A stretch of DNA of 64,000 nt, from contig CM035806.1 of the NCBI GenBank assembly GCA_020466095.1, positions 128,789,679-128,853,678 of the forward strand. Direction: 5' to 3'. Made by a program: the position numbers and the translations under genes. The stretch comes from Chlorops oryzae (taxonomy: Eukaryota; Arthropoda; Insecta; Diptera; Chloropidae). Below, piece after piece: positions 10,839 through 21,154 of the stretch (the first letter of the stretch is position 1; each line of letters begins with the position of its first letter). The notes beneath the pieces were generated by a model. It saw only the letters and a program-made list of their open reading frames with translations, made no database searches and was not told the origin of the DNA.

Positions 10839-11555
10839 GCTTCAAATTGGTACGCTTCAGATAACACCAGTTTATAGAAAAAAATAAATAAATAATTGAA
10901 TATAATAAATGTGGAATAAAAAGTTTTTGTTATTGGATCAAATTCTTGTACGGAAAATTTGTAAATGGAATAAAAGGCATGTAAATGGAACAAAAAGTTT
11001 TTGTTATTGGATCAAAATCTTGTACGCAAAATTTGTAAAGCGAACAAAATTTCCTTACTGGCAGTCTGTTAATAGTATGGATATGTGTGCTATATACACA
11101 AAACTTATATTCTTATAACAAACTCCAGCTTTTTATTTTACAAAGCCATTTGTGAAATAAAATAAGTTTAAGTTAATCTTACAAAAAACTTTATTCAAAT
11201 AAAAAAGTTTTTTGTGCATTTGCCATACTATTTGTAATAAAAATAAATAATTTTTCGCCTGCACAAACGGGCATTGGTAATTCTAACTTAAACTAACTTA
11301 ACGCAACAAAGATATCGTTATTTCTTTAATGAGTGTTTGTGCTATTTACTTAGGCAAATTTGTTACATAAACAAAAATTTCGAGAAATTGTTATATACAC
11401 AAAAGTTTTCTGTTGACCGTATATTAACAAAAAATTTGTAACATTAGACTGGTTTTTTGTTTATATTACCATGAAAATTTTTTCTGTGTAAATATATTGA
11501 AAACATTAAAAGTCATTTATCATCATCTTCTTCATGTCCAATTAAATGAAAATTA

Positions 11556-12653
11556 CATGTGCATCAAGTTAGCTTGCACTTTTTCGAATTTCCCGAAAAA
11601 AATTATTGTGCTGTAATGTGCCCAGTTTGTGCTATCATGTGCCGTTTCGAAAAAAAAAATTCCTCAAGGGATGCCATTTTTATGAGGAGGTCCTTTTTTG
11701 CGTGTCAAGTTAGCTTGCACTTTTTCGAATTTCCCAAAAAAAATGATTGTGCTGTAATGTGCCCAGTTTGTGCTATCATGTGCCGTTTCGAAAAAAAAAA
11801 ATCCTCAAGGGATGCCATTTTTATGAGGAGGTCCTTGTTTTTGGTGTCAAGTTAGCTTGCACTTTTTCGAATTTCCCAAAAAAAAATGTTGTGCTGTAAT
11901 GTGCCCAGTTTGTGCTATCATGTGCCGTTTCGAAAAAAAAAAATTCCTCAAGGGATGCCATTTTTATGAGGAGGTCCTTTTTTTTGGTGTCAAGTTAGCT
12001 TGCACTTTTTCGAATTTCCTAAAAAAAATTGTTGTGCTGTAATGTGCCCAGCTTGTGCTATCATGTGCCGTTTCGAAAAAAAAAACAAGGACCTCCTCAT
12101 AAAAATTTCATCCCTTGAGGAATGTTTTTTTTCGAAACGGCACATGATAGCACAAACTGGGCACATTACAGCACAATAATTTTTTTTAGGAAATTCGAAA
12201 AAGTGCAAGCTAACTTGACACCAAAAAAAAAGGACCTCCTCATAAAAATGGCATCCCTTGAGGAATTTTTTTTTTCGAAACGGCACATGATAGCACAAGC
12301 TGGGCACATTACAGTACAACAATTTTTTTTAGGAAATTCGAAAAAGTGCAAGCTAACTTGACACCAAAAAAAAGGACCTCCTCATAAAAATGGCATCCCT
12401 TGGGGAATTTTTTTTTTCGAAACGGCACATGATAGCACAAGCTGGGCACATTACAGCACACTTTTTTTTTTTTGGGAAATTCGAAAAAGTGCAAGCTAAC
12501 TTGACACGAAAAAAAGGACCTCCTCATAAAAATGGCATCCCTTGAGGAATTTTTTTTTTCGAAACGGCACATGATAGCACAAACTGGGCACATTACAGCA
12601 CAATAATTTGTTTCGGGAAATTCGAAAAAGTGCAAGCTAACTTGATGCACATG
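11556..12653. mobile_element. Foldback element: four plus four inverted ~143-bp units
   Basis: The ends are CATGTGCATCAAG and CTTGATGCACATG. Going inward on the left are four direct copies of a unit of about 139-144 bp (starts near 11565, 11704, 11847, 11991). Each has AAGTTAGCTTGCAC, a homopolymer A run, TGCTATCATGTGCCG and CCTCAAGGGATGCC. The right arm has the same number in inverse order. The axis is near 12085-12095. It fits the classic foldback design with no coding capacity. The many ORFs across it are repeats of one translated unit. Confidence 0.85.
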
Positions 12654-13337
12654 AAAAGTACACATTAAATTAAAACGTATGATGCAACAAAATGTAGCAT
12701 TCGACATGTAGCGTGCGACAGTGATTAAAATAAAATAAAAAACTAAACTGTTTAATATTTTTGAATCAAATAAAAACCAGTTCTAAGATTCATCAATGTA
12801 CAATATTAAAAAATTAGTCGCATTAAAATATTGCCTCAAGTTTCGCTGATATCAGTGGTTGAACTGTTCGCCTCAAAACTGACCTGTTTTTGTAGCGTGC
12901 GAATGCCTTAGTTTTTTTGTAATTATCTTGAAAACGAACAATTTCCAGAAATCAACCTTAGCACCAATTACAGTGCTAGTCAAGAGCTATAACTTCCGCC
13001 ATTTGTCCAAATAAAAAAAAATTTTCGTATATTTCTTTTTCCACTGAGAATGCGTGCGAATGTCGCGTTCGACATCATGGAAATGCCCATATATATATAT
13101 ACTATTTTAAAAGACTAAACGATTGCTATATAAATACCACATTAAAAAAAACACAGACTGATATTTGTATACTATATTAAAATATTGATATATTATATAT
13201 ATACTATATTAAAAGACCTAATGATGATTTGCCTAAACAATAAATTCAATAAAATTTAAAATTTATTTATCCAAACGTTATTTGTATTTACATACCTGCA
13301 TCGGATTAATGCTATGATTTGAGACAGGAATTTCTAA

Positions 13338-13483
13338 GGCCTGAGTACTCATCTACGAAGTATGGTCTGACTAACCATAAATAAAGTATTGTATGAAGAT
13401 CTCGGGATATTCATACCATATTTCATATGCGAATATCCCGGGATATTCATACCATACTACATACATAGGTGAGTACTCAGGCC
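13338..13483. repeat. Small inverted-repeat element
   Basis: GGCCTGAGTACTCA and its inverse, ending at 13483, enclose 146 bp. Inside, CGGGATATTCATACCATA occurs twice (13403 and 13440). The preceding 13091-13337 is AT-rich with repeated ATACTATATTAAAA words. Confidence 0.6.
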
Positions 13484-13716
13484 TGGCTCAGGGCTTAAGC
13501 ATCACGCCTTATTTCCCTATGACATCGCTTAACAAAAGGAAATCAAGGGGTATTGCTGGATATCATGCATTAGCATTACCATTCAGGCCAGAAATATTGA
13601 AATACTTCAGGTCTGAACGCACCACTCGGGTAGCTCACAGCGAAGTTGACAGCGCATTCACACACACAATTATGAATGTTTACGTATAGGTTTGGCCGTC
13701 ACTGATTTAAATTACA

Positions 13717-14832
13717 ATGAAACTGTTAAAAGATTCGCTACCCTCAGTTTGGGGTGAAAAAAAATTTGTGCTGCAATTCTTATATTTGAAATATGTTATA
13801 TCTATCCGCTTTATAACAATTGCTATGCCATACATTTTAGGTATCATTACGCACCTGATTAACCACATTTTCACTATGTGCACTTTCCCTAAAAAATGGA
13901 AAATAGGTCAAGTTGTTCCTTTAGCTAAAAAACCTGTATCTACTAGTGTAGATGATTACAGACCGATCACAATTCTGCCATGTCTCTCGAAAGTCTGTGA
14001 AATGTTAATGGCTGAGCAAATAAAGGAACATTTCTCGAACTATAATCTCCTATGTCCCCTACAGTCAGGTTTTTGCTCGGGTTTTAGCTGTTCTACAGTC
14101 ATAATGGCAGTTCTGGATGATTTGCGCCAGTACTATGACAAGGGTTTCATATCTCTGGTGGTACTTCTTGATTTTTCAAAGGCTTTTGATAGCGTTGACC
14201 ATAAAATCTTGATTCAGAAACTGAGTATGCAGTTTGGATTCAAAAAACATGCTCTTAAACTGATAATAAGCTATTTGAGTGGCCGCATGCAGCGAGTTAA
14301 ATCCGGAAACAAGTTTTCGAGTTATAAGGAAGTTGTGGTTGGCATACCGCAAGGCTCTGTGCTTGGACCGTTGCTTTTTATTGCATTTATTAATGATATT
14401 TTTACTGTAGTAAAAAACGTAAGCACTCATGCATATGCCGATGACGTGCAAATTTACTTGTCGAGAAGGGTGGGGCTTATGGAAGACTTATGCTTTCGCA
14501 CAAACGAAGATCTCTCCAACATCCTGAAATGGGCTAAACGGAATCGCTTATGTCTTAATTCTCTTAAATCGTCTGTGCTACGAGTCACAAAGTGGGGTAT
14601 TGATACAACATCTATTCCTCCCTTATATCTAGGGAATGATGTGCTCAAAATAGTAAAAAAGGTAAAGAATCTCGGTTATATGATGAACTCCTCTCTAAGC
14701 TGTGTTGGTCACGTTAACTCTGTTGTAAACAAAATATATTTCGTGCTCAGAAACTTACGTTTATCAACTAAGTTTACCCTCTTGGAAGCTAGAAAAAAGT
14801 TTTACAAAAATGGTAGTTATTTTTACAGATAA
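13717..14832 (+). pseudogene. Non-LTR retrotransposon reverse transcriptase, truncated
   Basis: A 371-residue frame covers most of an RT domain: TFPKKWKIGQVVPLAKK and YRPITILPCLSKV (early motifs), VVLLDFSKAFDSVDH (motif A, with catalytic D), GIPQGSVLGPLLF (motif B), AYADDVQIYLS (motif C, catalytic DD), and KNLGYMMNSSLSCVGHVNSV. The pattern fits the Jockey/CR1 lineage, but the clade is not certain. Endonuclease and 3' parts are missing: the first 40 residues and the last 15 look unrelated to the family. The core frame has no internal stop, so decay is recent or mild. Confidence 0.85.
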
Positions 14833-16420
14833 TTAAAACATAACAAAAAGTTATTAAACATTCTTCATACAGCCAAGGCAGCCAGGGCTTCCAAGCGGAT
14901 GTATCTTTTAAAACCTCAAACTATTGACTTTAAGGCGTCCCAGGTCGGCCCAATATCAACCGATTTTGTTGTTTTATGTCTTAAAAGAAAGGTGAATCAA
15001 TTTTTTACAAAGTCAAATATTTAAGCCGTTTCCCGCAGAATCCAAATCGAAAAAAAAAAAATCATAATCCGCGGATGGCCACACTAATTCCCATACAAAT
15101 TTTTTTTCATATTTCAGAGCCCTAGCGCGCCCATCACCTTCGATCGGCGCGAAATTTGAAACCAGTCAGATTTATGCCAAATGGAAACATTTTCCGTCCG
15201 GCGGTTTGAAATCGATCAAAATTTTCAAAATAAGAAACAGTCTAGTGTACATAACATATTATTTTTAAGGAGCTTGTTGTTGCCTCCAGTGCAGATTGGA
15301 TTACATTCAACCATATTCATCATGTTCAAATATGAGAGTAGCAAATATCAAAAATAAATAATGAATAATCAACTTAAGAATTTGGCTTAAAAAAAGCCAT
15401 GAATCTAAGCAGTTAAATAATTCCTTAAAGGAAAAAACGTAGCATAATTTCATTTTTTAATGCAATAGTGACAATCTATATATTTATATATTTTACGTCA
15501 AGACGAAAAAGCTGTTAAAAATTTGTTAAAATGGATTCGGAATTGTAAGTGTGAAAAATATTTATGGGTAATTGTGTCTTATAATCGAAAATTTTTTATT
15601 TCATTTATCCATTTCTGAACGATAAAATTTCTAACAGAAAAATCTGTGTTAACGTGTTTTATTTACAGCAAAAAGCAGATCTCTGTCACAAAAATTCCTT
15701 CAGCATTTCTTAAGCTTTTTTTATATGAAGTTTTTCATTTCTCACAGAGCTCGAGAGGGCCCTTAACTTATTGTTTCTAAACAGAAAAATGTTTAAAGTT
15801 TTTCATTATTTTGTTTGTCATTGTTAAAGAATATGTAACAAATTAGGCGGGGGCTCCTAAAAATTTTTTATGTTTTTCAAGGGCTCCGCGTTCGAAAAAG
15901 TTTGGGAACCCTGGATTTAGTGGATCACTCATTTAGAATAGGAGTCTTTCAAAAATTTCTAAAATGTTGCACTTAATTCAACACAATAACATATCACAGA
16001 GCATATTCCGACTTTAACAATAGTCTATGAAGTGAACGTTTTTGAATAACTGCGTGGCTCGGCTGCTGGAAACTGGACTTTTATAATGTGTATGCAGGAT
16101 CACATGTAATTGAGTCGGCGTTGGGGAGCATATGGTACTCAATAAAATAGTAATGCAGTCGATTGCACGCAGGAGTCGTGACTTTATCAGCTAGGAAATC
16201 TATGTTGATAGATGTGCATGTATTGCACCTTTGCACAAAAATAATTTTAAAAAAAATAAAAATAAACACACTTCAAAAGAAAATTATCGGTGTTGTTGTA
16301 GCATTCCACAGAAAATGATACTTTTGTCCCGTACAAATAGACAAAAACTAATATAATTACTCAAAAGTTTTCGAAAGGGCAACTTATATCCTGTCAAGTA
16401 TCCTAATATGAGTACATTAA
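14833..16420. other. No gene seen
   Basis: Mixed AT-rich sequence. The hAT-like terminus AAAAGTTTGGGAACCCTG near 15896-15913 has no partner that I could find. The segment 15120-15200 is more GC-rich but without a frame. Nothing else recognised. Confidence 0.4.
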
Positions 16421-16938
16421 TAGCATGTTTCCACATAGTGCATTAACTCAATTACCTGCATTAACTCGTTAACGCATGATTAAAAATGTGATTACCCATA
16501 CAAAAATGTCAAGTTAATCACCTCAATAATGCATGCATTAAAATTTAACGCAGATAAAACAGCATGGTTGCATTTCGACTTGCTTGCAAATGTTACGAAA
16601 AATTGCACCCCTGAATAGAAAAGTACGTAAAATGACAACCGTTCTGTCAAATCAAAAGAACCGCTGAAATAAAAATCAAATTGAAAATGGAAAGTCCAAG
16701 GAATAAGTAAAAATATTTAAGCTATTTCACACATTGAAATCAAATGAAGATTGAAATATATCCATATATCGTTTATATCTAGCAAAATATAAAAAAGGGT
16801 ATTTTTCACTTTTTTACAGCAGCTTCCGACGAAATCAGCTGATTAGTTAATGCACAGTCCGCAAGTGGAAACGACAGTGATTAACTATATGCGTTAACTT
16901 TAATGCATATAGTTAATGCACTATGTGGAAACATGCTA
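16421..16938. mobile_element. Harbinger-like MITE, TAA duplication
   Basis: The TIR TAGCATGTTTCCACATAGTG is matched by its inverse ending at 16938, about 28 bp perfect. TAA occurs on both outer sides, a 3-bp TWA duplication typical of PIF/Harbinger. Subterminal TTAACTC/TTAATGCA words recur. No transposase frame. Confidence 0.75.
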
Positions 16939-17665
16939 TAAAATAATCTTTTCATCCAATTAAACACTTAAACATAAAAAACATCACGAATATTATTTGT
17001 CCCGTACGTGGAATGTTTCTGTTATAGATTCCAATAGCTATCGGAATTGAAATCAATAAAAAAAATGTATGTGCACAGAAAAACTTTTGTACGTTAATGC
17101 AACAATTTTTTAATCAGGACAACAGATTCGTTGTTAAATCTCAGCTTATCACGTTTTTCGCTGTCGTAAGGAATTTTTTGATTGCGTCAATTACTCGAAG
17201 GCTTTACGCTCAATAAACTTTTTCAATCACCAATTTGCAATATCGACAAGCAAATGTATCAACACTCAACCAAATATTTCAAAAAATTTTTTTCTTTTTG
17301 CAATATGAACCATCGAAAGTGTTCAAACTCAACCAATTATTTTAAACAAGGCTTTGTGGCATGACAAACTGTGTACATTAATTGAAACACGAATCGATTT
17401 TCAAATAAATTATTTATTGTTTAAGTACTTTTTTTTAAGCTTCACATTTTTTTTAGGTATAAATCCAAAATTTTAAATCTGCCTCCCCCAAATATTCCAT
17501 TAAAAAAATTGGTGTCTGTATATTCAGATTTGGAAGTCAAAGTGAAGTCAATATTAAGTCGCAAAATAGGGAATTTTTGCCTATTTGCGAAATAAAATCT
17601 ACTTGCAAGTCGACCGGACTTTGAAGTCATAAAATTGGTCAAATAAATGTCATTTGTACCTTCTA
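16939..17665. other. No gene seen; possible CAC-type terminus
   Basis: CACAGAAAAACTTTTGTACG near 17075 resembles the end of the 8692-11488 element, but no matching right end was found. A short hairpin TCGCAAAATAGG/CCTATTTGCGA lies near 17560-17590. Confidence 0.3.
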
Positions 17666-17803
17666 CACTCAAAAAATTCCGTCGTAGAATCTATGATATC
17701 CGACGTAGAATCTATTATATCCGCAATTGATATAAGTCCAATTGCAAGATATCGTAGATTCTAAGACAGCTTTGCAGTAGTTTCTACGATGAGGAATGTC
17801 ATT

Positions 17804-18320
17804 AGTGGGACTCATGCAGGGTCGCAAATTTTGCGAAATGGGAAACTTTGCGAAATGGGAAATGAACTGTCAAAATTTGTATGGAAGAAATTTTACGAAG
17901 CGTGACAAACTTTCCCATTGGTTTTCGCTTCGCAAAACGTCGTAAGTTATTTCGCATAATAATCTGGGCGGGCATACACGGCCCATCGCGTTTGACAAGC
18001 CTAGGACGTAATGTAAAAATAGGTTTAAGCCTTCATTTGTCGAAGAAAAAACCAGTTTGAACATAAATAAACTTTAATTTATCGAAAAAAAATCAAATTT
18101 ATCAAATTAAGAATAGTTTTTCATTATATCATAATTCAATTGCCAATAATTCAACCTTGCCGTCAGGCATGTTTTACGATGTGAGAGAGCCTTATCGTGA
18201 AGCAGCTGATTGATTTTTGGCAAACATGTCGAACATTCGAAGGCGTCGCTCATGAAGCGTCGGAAAATTTGCGATCGCAAAATTTACAAAGGCTATTTGC
18301 GACCCTGCATGAGTCCCACT
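17804..18320. mobile_element. MITE nested in E3
   Basis: AGTGGGACTCATGCAGGGTC at the left and its inverse ending at 18320 form TIRs of more than 20 bp. ATT flanks both sides. Inside the left end GCGAAATGGGAAA is repeated. A 3-bp duplication suggests a Harbinger-like element, tentatively. Confidence 0.7.
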
Positions 18321-18782
18321 ATTGATTTCAACGATGTATAACGTAGATTTAACGATATTCCATCTTAGGAACAATGATGTTATTTCATAGGAAGTACGAT
18401 ACCAAATCATAGGAACTACGGTTTCAAATCTTGAAGTACATTTCGATAACTTCTTAATTTTGATATGAATTCTTGTCGGCGGGTTCGATCCCTGCTCCAG
18501 CGAGCGTATTTTTTTTTTTTTTTAAAGTAGATAATTTAACATTTACATTATTTCAAAAACTGAGAAATAAAAGATTTACCAAATTTGTAGGCTTAAAAAA
18601 TTTTTAAATGGATTCCATAGGACTTTCTTGAAAGAGCTTGTGCGTGACGTTTTGGAAGGCGCAATGAAAGCAACTCTATTTATTTGGTTGGCAACTTACT
18701 TTCTGTTTTCCCCGTAATATTGCCTTGAAATTTACTTGCCTGTTTTATTCTCCGTTTTTCCACAAATTATTTTCTATTTGAC

Positions 18783-18850
18783 AGGGTTCGAGAACTCGGA
18801 CCTTCCAAATTACAAGTCTAGCACACTTCAACTACGCCGTCGCGTGATAT
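18783..18850 (-). other. tRNA-like module in E3, minus strand
   Basis: On the minus strand GACGGCGTAGTTGAAGTGTGC is followed by CTTGTAATTTGGAAGGTC and GTTCTCGAACCC, giving A-box/B-box spacing. A half module with only the B-box side lies on the plus strand at 18477-18508. Degenerate. Confidence 0.4.
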
Positions 18851-19129
18851 GATTTGAGCTTGCTAGTTTAATTATATCAATATAAGTGGGAAACAGTAGA
18901 AACTATTAGTTTGACAGTAGAACTTATTGTATTTTACGTAGATTCTATGACATTTCCATCGTAGATTCTATAATATTTTAATCGTAAAATCTATGATGGA
19001 CATAATTCTTCCACAGTAGAAACTATTAAGTATATTTACATTAAAACTTATTGTTTTTTACGTAGATTCTATTATATTTTTCTACGTCTTCCTATCGTAG
19101 GAACAACGATGCAAAACTTTTTCAGTGTA

Positions 19130-19812
19130 AACGGACTTTAAAGTTAGGTCTCATTTAAGGCCGGAAAAAAAAGTCAGAAATAGGGTATTTTCAACCAAAA
19201 TAGGTCGAAGCGCCCTATTTTGCTACTTGGGATATGTTTTCCAACAGAAAATGCTTTATAAAAACAAATCCTGTTACAAGGATGTGAAAAAATACGTCTG
19301 TTACAAGGACTCTTACAAAGTAAGGATCAATTTACTTCCTAATGGAAAATGCGAGCTTCCTTAGAACTTTATCGAGCATAACTATCCGGAAGAAGAAGCT
19401 ACATACATAAAAGGAATTAATTGCGTTAAATAAAATCAAAAATGAATTTTTAACTGTGCGAAATATGTTTGGGAGCGACGTTAATGCTTCAAGCCATATA
19501 AAGAAATCATTCCAAGATGTGTCTGAATGGTAGGATATTTCATTTTTTATTAATAAATCACTCTTTTTTAATTTAACTTGCGGCCTAAAATTATTCGAAC
19601 AAATAAAATTTTGTAACAAAAAATCGAGCGATATTTTGTTACAAATTTTTTCCTGCGGCGCAAAATGTTTTTCGGACAAAAAAAAAGTTGCAATAAAAAT
19701 TGTACGTTAAATTCTTGATTAAAAATGACTTAAAAGTAACTTTATCACCAGCCATCAAGAGGAAACTAAAAATCTCTCATTTGTCAAAATGAGACGGGGA
19801 CTATAGATATAC
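19130..19812. other. No gene seen
   Basis: AT-rich. ACGGACTTTAAAGT just right of E3 resembles GACCGGACTTTGAAGTC just left of it (17612), so E3 may have inserted into an older repeat. No supported frame. Confidence 0.3.
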
Positions 19813-19813
19813 C

Positions 19814-20232
19814 TTGGGTAATAGGAATTCTATTAAAGCTGCACAAAGTCCTCTTCAAATAGTTGAGGCGTTTAATTTGGAACGGATCTGGAAGGAGCTT
19901 GGCCTTTCTAATGACGCATCGAATACTAGACCATTTTTTACAGCTTGCATCACAGATGACAATGGCTCAAATTTTTGCCTGTTCTCGTCTCTAAAGTCGC
20001 TGGACATAATTAAAGAAAATATAGAAAATTCGTGTCGCACTTACTTAATGGATGCAACATTCAAAATTGGTCTAGGATCCCAGTGTGCAGAATTCGCCTG
20101 CAAACATTTTGCTTCTTCCATGCAAGCATATGAAAATATGTGAAGAATGCAATTCTAAATTGGAAGCAGAAGCTGTTGCCAATGGAATGGATTCACACAG
20201 TTGTCCTTGCTGTAAAAAACACAGATTCTAAA
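19814..20232 (+). pseudogene. MULE-type transposase fragment
   Basis: The frame 19814-20140 includes RPFFTACITDDNGSNFC, SLKSLDIIKENIEN and YLMDATFKIG. The last is the YLMDxTFKI motif with the first catalytic aspartate of MULE transposases of insects. The rest of the catalytic domain is missing. After a frame change, 20132-20232 reads MKICEECNSKLEAEAVANG followed by CPCCKKHRF-stop, a CxxC...CxxC tail that could be the original C-terminus after an internal deletion. No TIRs identified. Confidence 0.6.
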
Positions 20233-20280
20233 TCAATAAAAGATTTTCTTTAAAATACTTCTGAACATACTTTTTAATTA

Positions 20281-20580
20281 AAAAGGCTTTGGGGTGTTAT
20301 TTCGTATTTTGGGGTGATTTTTCACTTTTCTTTAGGGCTTTATTTCAACTTTAAAAAGTCCCCAATATTTTTTATTTTTTAAATAATGCCCCATTATATT
20401 AGGGTGTTTTTTTTTCATTCCTTATATGGGGTGCTATTTCCAAATGGCGATGCATTATCACCCCAAATTTTTGAATTAAAACCCAAAAATTTCGTGTTGT
20501 TGTTTTCTGTACAAAAATTTGGGGCGTACTTTCCTTTTGATTTTGGGGCCATAATTCTTGGGGGCTAGTACATAGAGCCA
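20281..20580. repeat. GGGGTG/CACCCC-rich repeat array
   Basis: Short words such as TTTGGGGTGTTATTTC and TTTGGGGC recur about every 30 bases, on both strands, in AT-rich DNA. This looks like the subterminal array of a DNA element whose ends I could not place. Confidence 0.4.
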
Positions 20581-21146
20581 ATTAAATAGCTCCAACAACA
20601 CTCATAAGAGTATAATTTCTAGTTCTCCTGCACACACTACTCCTGTTGCTATAACTAAAATTAATTCTTCCAATCAAAACATAATAGTTGTTGATGTAGA
20701 AAAAAACCAAAATAACGCATAAACAAATCAAAACCAACAGCAAGCGGTGCTTGTCGGTATGCACCGATACGTTAATATAACCTACCAAAATAAAAAGAAG
20801 CCCTGCCGGAAAAAACGACACAAGGGCTAAACTTAATAAAACTGAAACCTCCTCTCAAGAAGTTTTAACGGGTAACCGTTTTGCTCCACTAGCTGAAAAT
20901 GTAAGCGAAAATCAGCCAAAAAATTAATTGAAACCACTACTTGCGCGAGCGGAGCTCTAATGCACTTGTTGCCAATATAGCAAAATTACTACTAAATGAC
21001 AACTTGCATGTTGTCCTCATAACAAAGAGTAATATCAACGAAACCAAAAATCAAACTTACACTGAGGATAATTACCGCAGGGTTGTGAACGAGTTCGAAG
21101 GGAGTAGCTAACATTTTTACACATACCAGTAAAGAGAAGCAAAGGT
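20581..21146. other. Degenerate sequence, possibly old retrotransposon ORF1
   Basis: Short broken frames such as KKKPCRKKRHKG and TGNRFAPLAENVSE resemble the low-complexity N-terminal part of LINE ORF1 proteins, without intact domains. Assignment is weak. Confidence 0.2.
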
Positions 21147-21154
21147 ATTACAGT

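Larger units (their letters stand above)
8692..11488 (+). mobile_element. 2.8-kb CAC-type TIR element (E4) carrying a spliced gene fragment
   Basis: The ends CACAGAAAGAATTCTTATGG and CCATGAAAATTTTTTCTGTG agree at 16 of 20 positions and are flanked by TA. The outer kilobase on the left and 600 bp on the right repeat TTTGTTA/AACAAA-type words. The centre holds a 125-bp hairpin (9695-9819) and a three-exon coding sequence (9917-10838). No DDE transposase is visible. Either the coding sequence is an accessory gene of the autonomous element or it was captured. Confidence 0.65.
7511..13090. mobile_element. TIR pair ATGGGCATTTCCA enclosing 5.6 kb of nested elements
   Basis: ATGGGCATTTCCA at 7511 has its reverse complement ending at 13090, with AT-rich flanks. 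The words GTAGCGTGCGACAT and GTAGCGTGCGA recur near 7874, 8037, 12706 and 12891, and TGTCGCGTTCGACATC lies just inside the right end. A short relative with the same TIR is at 33622-33832. Two later insertions (8692-11488 and 11556-12653) and possibly the MITE at 8077-8302 account for most of the length. The original element would be about 1.5 kb. Confidence 0.5.
17666..19127. mobile_element. CAC-type TIR element (E3) with GTAGAATCTA repeats
   Basis: Termini CACTCAAAAAATTCC and ACTTTTTCAGTG are flanked by TA. GTAGAATCTAT, CGTAGATTCTA and related words fill the outer parts. The core has a B-box-like GGCGGGTTCGATCCCTG (18482) followed by a T run, and a minus-strand tRNA-like module near 18783-18850. 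A 517-bp MITE (17804-18320) is nested in the left arm. Non-autonomous. Confidence 0.7.

Noticed and set aside
11559..12707. Several overlapping frames on both strands repeating a CPVCAIMCRFEKK peptide, superficially a cysteine-rich repeat protein
   Set aside because: They are the translation of the ~143-bp foldback unit. The same peptide appears on both strands because the arms are inverted, frames break at the homopolymer A runs, and no start or regulatory context is seen.
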